64,000 nucleotides of DNA from assembly GCF_037975245.1 (NCBI RefSeq), contig NC_092581.1, positions 694,501 through 758,500 on the forward strand, written 5' to 3'. The position numbers and the translations under genes are program-made. Below, piece after piece: positions 56,501 through 64,000 of the stretch; the first letter of the stretch is position 1, and every line of letters begins with the position of its first letter. Origin of the DNA: Apostichopus japonicus (lineage: Eukaryota; Echinodermata; Holothuroidea; Aspidochirotida; Stichopodidae). The notes beneath the pieces were generated by a model. It made no database searches, had not been told where the DNA came from, and saw only the letters and a list, made by a program, of their open reading frames with translations.

Positions 56501-58711
56501 GGTTAAGGAATCAGATATGATTGTAATGACTGTACAACTAAGAAATTAAGGAATATGTCAGATGCTCTCCAGTAATGGTGAAGAACTGTTTTCTTGACCA
56601 AAGTCACATATTGGCATCCATAGAAATGACAGCAAACCATTTGAAGTAACTAATTCTGGCAGTGGCAGGATAGTGTAACCAATAATAATATAAAGAAATA
56701 CAAAGCACCTCTTTTTTCATGTACACGTACAACTTAACTTAATGCAAACAATTTATCTATGAACCCGCCTGCTCAAGAGTCAGCATGAGCATCTCATACT
56801 TCTTCCTTACTGTAATAGGAAAAAAAACAATGTTTACACAATATGATACGGTAAGACAAATTAATTTGAATCTAAAGGACATTGTAGTACTCTTCTAAGA
56901 GCCCTGTGAGAGTAGCCCTTGAGTAAGGTGTTAATGCCCACTTTCTGTGTCCAATATGTAGTATAACAGATCTACCAGATCCTTTCCCCTAGGTTCACCG
57001 TAACAATCGCCTAGCTACAGTAGGAACACAGATATAACACAAGTCACCATAGTTTGACTTTCTAGAATAGTACTGATGACCTTTACTTCACTGAGGAGTG
57101 TGGAACCCCCCCCAGCAGTAAAATTGTTTTTTGTAGGTTTTTCTATTACTAGTAGAACTAGTAGTAGCATGGTGGGCTCATAATTGACGTACTTAAGGAT
57201 TTGATCAACAATGTCTATCAAGAAAATATCCAAATCACTCAACTGTATGTGTTTTTCATATGTGTAGTTCCTCAGAAATGTTATGATCTCAATGTATTTA
57301 AGGTTCTGTGCTTATGTACCGTACAATTGAGCAGAATTTGACCACAAAATGTCTGCCGTGTCAAGTTCTTTCATACCCCTAAATTGACACATTCGTCGAT
57401 AAGCTAACTGTAGTGTAGACCTTAGTGTACATCCATTGACTTTAGATGCTGTTTGCTATGCTCTGAGCCTCTAAGCTCAGACAGGTCAGGTCTCAGAGAG
57501 TAGTGTTATCATATTGAGGTAATGTTGGTTATTTTTAGGATGTAAGATTTCCAAATGCCCCAAAACTGTGCAAAACTGGGGGGGGGGGGGAGGGTGTAAG
57601 AAGCTTAAAAAATACCACAATTTGGTCAGCAAATAGCTGAAATGGATTAAAATTTATGAAATATGTTATTCTGCTTGACTGCAAAAAGTTTAGGTGGCCT
57701 GCTGTATCGTTGCTAGTAATAATTGAAGGTGCATCAATTACGGGGGTGCGTCAATTATGAAGCCTTTACTATACTTATCACCTGCTCCTAGGCGAGTACT
57801 AGTAGTATGTCCAGTTAATATGCTACGCTAGCCTAGGCTACAAACTTTCTGCAACTTCAGACAATGATCACCATTAGCTTACCACTGTATATTGGTATTC
57901 TCTGCTTATCGTAGGTATGCAATGACAGTATCAGAAAGTTCCAATTTTCTCCATGACAATGTATACTGTCACTAGAGTCTACCAATCTAGCCTACGACTA
58001 TTAAGTAAGTGTAACTGTAACTAAGCATAGGTATAGGCCTAAGTACTAATATAATAGACGATGTATGTTCCCCCGCCTCATCCAGCACGCACGGCTCACT
58101 TAGTATAGTTTTTTGTCTCAAGTGCTGAGCTTTGAAGTAAGGCAAACAAGCATATTTCGCTGATCGCTATCACACCATAAACTCGCAAGGCGTATTCGTT
58201 GGTCATATGCTTATCCTACTAAATTCCTGATCGGGTCAGCGATCATATACCAAACAAGACCGGCCAGACGTTTCGAATGTTTACAACTCAGTGATTCATG
58301 TAGCAAATAAAACTTGTTCTACCTTCATGCTCCCTGAGTTTTTTTGTCAGGCCGATTCATTTTATACAAGGAGTCGTGTACGCACAAGAATATTATTTTA
58401 CAAGCAGATTGGATAGTTTTGATCAAATTCAGCCAAAAGCATGGTAATCTATGTATATCATTTTTAATTTCTAAAGCTAGTATTTTTCTTAAAAGATCGT
58501 ATATGATAGTAAAAACTGTATGCATCATCTTAGTACTACCCTACAGTCGTAATGGGTTGATCACCAATTTGAATATCGTAAAATTAACAGTGAGAATAAT
58601 CAAAAATTAGATTTTTGCACGTTTGCATCAATTATTTTGAAATCAAATTTTAATTTCTACAGGAATTTATCTCAGATACTGTAAAAAACGTCAACAGATA
58701 TTATTTACTAA
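53521..58711. other. Intergenic region, no gene supported
   Basis: AT-rich sequence with simple tracts (poly-C near 55050, poly-G near 57580). An open stretch at 54254-54421 ends at a good donor (AAAGTAAGT) but has a poor acceptor and no recognised protein, so it is not called. Candidate first exons of CYB5R4 could lie in the right half but cannot be recognised by sequence alone. Confidence 0.55.
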
Positions 58712-58780
58712 CACGTGTGTAAGGTTATCGATACGGAAGTACGTTCAATATGTTGTACTAGGCATTCCTGTGTATAAATA
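58712..58780 (+). promoter_or_regulatory. U1 snRNA promoter: E-box and TATA box
   Basis: TATAAATA at 58773-58780 lies 30 to 23 bases before the U1 start, and a CACGTG box at 58712-58717 lies about 90 bases before it. The proximal sequence element should fall between them (around 58740-58760) but its sequence is not conserved enough to call. The TATA-plus-CACGTG arrangement is, as I recall, known from sea urchin snRNA genes. Confidence 0.6.
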
Positions 58781-58802
58781 TATGCACTGTCTTTATTTAA
58801 GC

Positions 58803-58967
58803 ATACTTACCTGGCGCAGGGATTTCCGTGATCATGACGGCGGAGCCTCCAGGGTGAGGCCTGACCATTGCACTTTTCGGTTGGGTTGACCCCTGCGATT
58901 CTTTCAAACGTAAAGAACTCGGGCGTATAATTTCTGGTAGTGGAGGACTGCGTTCGCGCTATCCTCC
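58803..58967 (+). ncRNA. RNU1: U1 small nuclear RNA
   Basis: U1 snRNA pairs with 5' splice sites in the spliceosome. The gene starts ATACTTACCTGG, the universal 5'-splice-site-pairing end. Stem-loop I carries GATCATGAC (U1-70K site). Stem-loop II carries CCATTGCACTTTTCGG (U1A site ATTGCAC). The long-range stem closes with GACCCCTGCGATT. The Sm site is ATAATTTCTGG (58927-58937). Stem-loop IV is GGACTGCGTTCGCGC with its UUCG tetraloop. The length of about 165 is normal. All functional elements are intact, so a working gene is more likely than a pseudogene; other copies probably exist elsewhere. Confidence 0.96.
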
Positions 58968-59201
58968 TATAATGTTAAAAATCACGCTTTCACGTTTAGA
59001 ACTCTCTCCTATGACTAGAGTTTCTACAGATTAATTGCACGTTGTTGTGTCCCCACCCTTAGAGGGTTTAGTCTAAAGAAAGGGTTATAACGATGTACTC
59101 GATGCAACATGTCAGTACTCCATGTTCAATTATCCCTGCCCTTTGTTGACAATGCGTATATATAGTTCAAACCGTAATGAGGTGTAAAATCCAGAACAGT
59201 G

Positions 59202-59242
<41 letters not shown>

Positions 59243-59304
59243 TATATATATAGATATATATATATGTGTAAAGGGTATATCAATTCTAGTATTTGTTTCA
59301 TCAT

Positions 59305-59367
<63 letters not shown>

Positions 59368-59389
59368 TTATATATTTATATAATATATG

Positions 59390-59421
<32 letters not shown>

Positions 59422-62400
59422 ATATAGAGAATGATGATATAGAGAATGATGAGACAAATACTAGAATTAATATACCCTTTACATGTTGAGGGTTAGGTTG
59501 CAAGATAATGTTGGTCAGAGGAGAAATTTGATCCAAACTTCAGTGATGCCTTGCATGAAGCATCAGGCTGGTTAGACCCTCGTTTTCTATTAAACTTTTA
59601 ACTAAACTATGCGCTAAAAAAAACTGGATTCCAGCCTGTTAACAAAGATGGCAACCAGGTGAATTCAGAAGTAACCCAACAATTACTTCCGTCTCGGAGG
59701 GGATGAGATCTGCAACTCAGTGGATTGCCCTCTTGTTCAACTCTTGAACGACTTGGATGGCATACTTTCAGCCAACGTCTTAATCATGGAAAGACTTGTT
59801 AAGGACGGGATAAATACCTCAACGGACTTATCCCACCTTACATGAAATAAATATTTGATTATACAAATACGTACTGTAGGCCTACACAATCGATTCCGGT
59901 TAACTATGTCGTCGGAGCTCTTTCTGAATGGTGGAAAATTGTATTCCACATAAAGCGAAACAAGGGAACGCATTACCAAATAATATAACTCGAGTACCTT
60001 TAAAAGAAAAGTAAAACGTTTTATTTAAATTATGCCATGTCTTAGTAACTTTTTTACGCTTCACGTCATTGAAAGTCCCACACCATTTATTGTTCATGTT
60101 TCTACATAAACAATCAATGTGTATTTTTTATGTTTTATATAGGATCACTCTGTAAGGATTTCTAACGTTCGTACATCTAGGCACTATCATCTCATTTAGA
60201 ATTTCAGTTTCAATTTTGCAACTTTGTAGCTTTACAGTTTCATATATAGGCTAGGCCCGATGTCATAAAGTTTGTAAAAGTTTTTTTTATTATTTGAGGT
60301 CGACCGCGTGCAAGCTAGCTTCGACTAAACGAGCCACCCTACCTCTTTCAGTAAAGTTTTAATGATGATGATATATGTATATGTATCAAGTTGAACTTCA
60401 CACTTGACATCTAGTTTGATGAGTAAAAGAATCCCATTGAAATTGGTGGAGGTCGACGGAGGTCAAATTTATCAACTTAGTGAACACGATAACCCCAAAA
60501 GTGCATACTTGGTGAAAACCTTGTAAAACATTGAGGAATTCGTGCTAGAGGAGGCGAAGGTCCAATGCCATCGTTGATTTAGCCCTTGTTGATGACTTCA
60601 CAACTGAAAACTTTATTTGTTGGACTATGATGATTAACACGAAAGTTCTGTGTTGGACCAGGGAGTTGTATAAGAATTATATTTAACCGCCTGGACTCCG
60701 CTGCTTAGAGACGCAGATTACACAATCCTAGGCTGTACACACGTAAAACTCAACAAAATTGCCCTTTAGCCCAGCCTTTGCGTTACAACGACAGCTGGTA
60801 CAGCGTTAATTGGTAATCGCGATTAACGTTAAATGGGAAAGATCAAGTGGTTCGAGTTTTGAATCAATTCAAACGCAAGTCTTTAACTTAAAGTTTAACA
60901 ACGTCAAAATAGTTAGACCGAGGTATAAAACGTAACTAGGCCTAGATCCTAAGTTAGGCTAGGCGTAGCCTATTGTTACTTCTAGTGACAGTGTACTGTT
61001 ACTTAGCGTTACACTTACAGTTATGCTAGTAATAGTATAATACTGTATGTGTCAGCCCAACTTGGGTTATGTTGACTGGCGTGCGACTGCTGTACTCTAA
61101 GTCAATTGCGAGCTATATAACCCAATTGCATATAAATAAATATATATTTATATATATAGCCTATATATATTATTTATTTACATATATTTATATAGCCATG
61201 ATTTAAACCATGATAACTAAAGTACTCACTGTATTTGCTGATCTTGTGATGGCATTATGTAGCGTTCAGCACGTATACAGTGCCTTAAAAGTTAGGTATT
61301 GACATGAACTATGGATGCCAACTTTTTGGTTGGAGGGGTGGGGACAAATATTATATTGTAGAAATTTTCATACATATGTAAAATGTTTCCCCAAACTTTT
61401 ACGCAAGCATTGCATTGCTATTCTAGTTTGACATTATCATTCAGTTGTACTCTACCATAGAAATTGAAGTAGGAAGAAAGACGTCATGCGATATATACTG
61501 GAGCCGTTCATCCAACTGGTGGCGCCAGCAGGTAGTACAAACACTACGTCTTTGACATAACTGAAGTGATAAAGTTGACATAAATCACTAGAAATAGTGA
61601 TATCGTGTGCCACATATTCAAAAATGTGGCAGTGGACTGCAGTGTCACACGTACTTCTTAAGAAGCTGTAGTAGAAGCAATTACATAGGAATCTTATTAC
61701 TTTACTAGCGTCCTACTTAGCTGCTCAATTGTTATTCACTGGACCCTGGATATAGTTAGCCTAGGCGTCTGCTACGGCTGTCCTTTTAGATGGGATATGA
61801 CTTAAGCCTAATGACAACAATTATCACCACCTCATTTTACTAAATCTGTATCCCTAACAATAGATCCACAGGCCAAAATAACATTGGATGACGGCTTATG
61901 ATGTCCTAGCTGGGCTTATCACTTACAATCCAATACTAGGAAATAGGCTTAGCCTAACATAGGCCTATGTATGTAGCCTTACCCTTGGTCTAACTTAGGT
62001 TCGTCTAGGTCATGACTTAAGCCTGGAATATGTCAGTCAATATGTAGATTTGTACAAAATTAAAAAACATCCTCCATTTGCAACATATTCCCAACACTGT
62101 ATATGTGGTGAAAGGTCATAAGCAGTATATAGGCCTAGCCAGTTATCTGAGTTTTGAGGTAGGCCAAAGCCTACTCAGCCTATCCAGGTATGTTCTGGCC
62201 AGTAACTTATTAGCTATTTGCCTAATGTGCTCAACTATGATTTTAAGGCCTAATGATATTCTCTAAGCATTTTTGGAATAAGCTATTTAGGGAAATTGAC
62301 ACACTGAAGCCACTACTCGTGCTAACATCTCATCCTTTGTGACTGACTGAATGTAGACATGCTTCAAACTGTTTGCACTCTCACTTCATAAGGTGGGATC

Positions 62401-63775
62401 TGTTATCCTGCATAAACTACTACAAACGTTGCAACATTAACATTAAACTGAGAACTGCACGCACAGACTAATATGGAAGTATTACACAAAAGTAGGTGTG
62501 TGTGGGATGTGGGGGGGGGGGGAGAGGAGGGTTACCTTTTCACAGCATTTTCAAGGGACAAATGTGACACTATCTGAGTGGAGCACTAAAATAATAACAG
62601 CAAGAAAAATGTTTTTCATGTGCTTCTAAGATACTGGAAATGATACATTCCAGACAGTAAAAGTTGCATAAAACACTCCACTTGCTTGAGTCGTTATGTG
62701 AAAAATAAAGTTTTCAAAGTTGGTTCTAAAGTCAGTAGAAAAGTAGGTCCTACTTTCCACTCTGGTCTCCAGAAAGTGTCTCTGTTTGTGAAAAGTATGC
62801 TTACTCTTTTAAAAAGACAGGTTGAATCAAATTAAGTTTAAAAATGCACACTTTATGTATGAAAACGTTCAAATGTTCTGGCTTTTTGCCATACAATGCA
62901 AAGCGCCCTCACTTTTTTCAAGGCTTCATTGCTTAAATTCACAGCTATACACTGTGTTAGCATTCTTCCTAGTTCAATTTCTATATACTCTACAGACTTC
63001 TCCTTAGACACTGCTCAAGGTATTGGCTATTGTATGTGGATTGACTCTCACATATTTGTATGTGATTATGTGATCATCAGGATACTTGACAAATAATACC
63101 ATCTGAATACAACAACATTACTAGGTTGACTATTTTTATTGGTACTCTTATTACTGTAGTACGTTAACCCATAATGTACTGCATTTAATAAGTCCATAAA
63201 GCTCTAGATTCTTGGTAGCTCAAAAGGCAACATCCAGATGTGCATGTTCCTCAGGATTTATATGTTTGACGGAGGTTCTGGTCCTCTATAATAAAGCACT
63301 GTTAATAAATCAAATCAAATTCACATGACCCAGGGGATTTCAGAAAGGTTGAAACTGCCAAAGATATTCTCATCAGGCTTTCATAGCTATTTGTTCTCAG
63401 CCAACTATTGACCTTTTCCTGGAAGGGGTGGGGGTTGCAATGCATTCTTTGGACAGTTTTTAAGCCTTTACAATTGACAACTTAAACAGAAAAATGGAGA
63501 CATTTTCAGCTGAACTGTACTAATTATATCATCTATTCTGCTGTTGCCAGAGGCATCTACAAACTATTACAAAAGTAAAACAAAACGTGGTTACCGAAAC
63601 AAAATGCTATGAGGGTGTGGTTTTTCGACCAAAGGTTTCCGAACTTTCCAGCAGTTTCGCTAAGCAATCAACTTAAACCCACCAGCAAGCTTCTAAGTTA
63701 ATGGAAGACTGTGAAATAGTTGAGTATTTACTACTAGTCTTTCTAATTCCTTGGTAATCTTTGTTTGTTATACAG
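58968..63775. other. Intergenic or CYB5R4 upstream region
   Basis: Includes the AT palindrome near 59.2-59.5 kb, an AT-rich block near 61125-61195 and a poly-G tract near 62508-62522. The sequence contains many short GGCCTA/TAGGCC motifs. Non-coding first exons of CYB5R4 are expected here because its coding exon has an acceptor in front, but I cannot place them. Confidence 0.55.
59200..59487. repeat. Long inverted repeat around (TA)n tracts
   Basis: The left arm (about 59266-59314) runs GTGTAAAGGGTATATCAATT through CATCATTCTCTATATTA. The right arm (about 59420-59485) is its complement, with an internal 16-bp duplication of ATAGAGAATGATGA. TA repeats fill the centre and extend to the left. 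The shape resembles a palindromic MITE with an AT core, or a microsatellite flanked by a hairpin; no target duplication is identified. Confidence 0.85.
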
Positions 63776-64000
63776 GTCAATATGAATAACCCAGGAGGAT
63801 TGCAAGTCCCACAGGCTCAGTTTCCAGCTCTTAATTCACAACAGCGCTTGTCACCAAATGTACCTGCTGGAAAAGGTGATTCCACAAAAAGCAGACGGAA
63901 GATTGGGCTTACTCCAGGACACTCTTTAATGGACTGGGTGAGGATGGCCAACCAGAAAGGACGCGTCTTAAATGGAATTAGCGGGAATATTGTCGAAATA
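63776..64000 (+). CDS. CYB5R4: CYB5R4 (cytochrome b5 reductase 4, Ncb5or), N-terminal exon, cut by window edge
   Basis: CYB5R4 is an ER-associated flavohaem oxidoreductase: an N-terminal cytochrome b5 domain, a CS domain and a C-terminal FAD/NADH reductase domain, about 520 residues in human. The exon starts after an acceptor (TTATACAG|GTCAAT), and ATG at 63782 opens 73 codons to the window end. It reads MNNPGGLQVPQAQFPALNSQ, then QRLSPNVPAGKGDSTKSRRK and GHSLMDWVRMANQKGRVLNG. Human CYB5R4 has SQSFPAPSSQQR, GRSLMDWIRLTKSGKDLTGL at the same positions. The haem-binding domain lies beyond the window. The start is placed by homology. Confidence 0.88.

Noticed and set aside
1-64000. CRISPR arrays, phage, operons or other prokaryotic systems
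   Set aside because: Spliced genes, U1 snRNA and a SINE show eukaryotic DNA. The tandem arrays have no alternation of constant repeats with unique spacers.

Overview
This is animal nuclear DNA: split genes with GT-AG introns, AT-rich introns, many tandem repeats, and transposon and retrotransposon remnants. The proteins are animal families (chimaerin, MPHOSPH8, CYB5R4). A U1 snRNA gene has both an upstream CACGTG box and a TATA box, an arrangement I recall from sea urchin snRNA genes. A marine deuterostome, most likely an echinoderm, fits best; the species is inference.

Layout. (1) 1-17,783, plus strand: the 3' part of a chimaerin gene. Six exons give the C1 domain from its second zinc ligand onward and a whole Rac-GAP domain, 258 residues to the stop. 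Its introns hold a 2.47-kb Harbinger-like element, a 61-bp minisatellite and a 3.8-kb minisatellite of about 63-bp units. (2) 17.8-26.0 kb: 3' flank, ending in three different minisatellites side by side. (3) 26.0-36.2 kb: gene-poor DNA between two convergent genes. (4) 36,806-51,737, minus strand: a complete MPHOSPH8 (MPP8) orthologue. Twelve coding exons join in phase to 1,311 codons: chromodomain, long disordered middle with SUMO motifs, ankyrin repeats and the conserved C-terminal domain. MPP8 is the H3K9me3 reader of the HUSH silencing complex. (5) 51.7-58.8 kb: promoter region, then a non-LTR retrotransposon relic next to an hAT-type MITE, then mostly featureless DNA. (6) 58,803-58,967, plus strand: U1 snRNA. 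(7) 63,782-64,000, plus strand: first 73 codons of CYB5R4, cut by the window edge.

The genes do not form a functional unit; this is an ordinary metazoan neighbourhood. I found no clear new biological system. The best second-look items are the splice-site-like minisatellite in MPP8 intron 10, a MITE touching an MPP8 splice donor, the Harbinger-like element, the multi-unit repeat structure of the minisatellites, and the MPP8 protein features.
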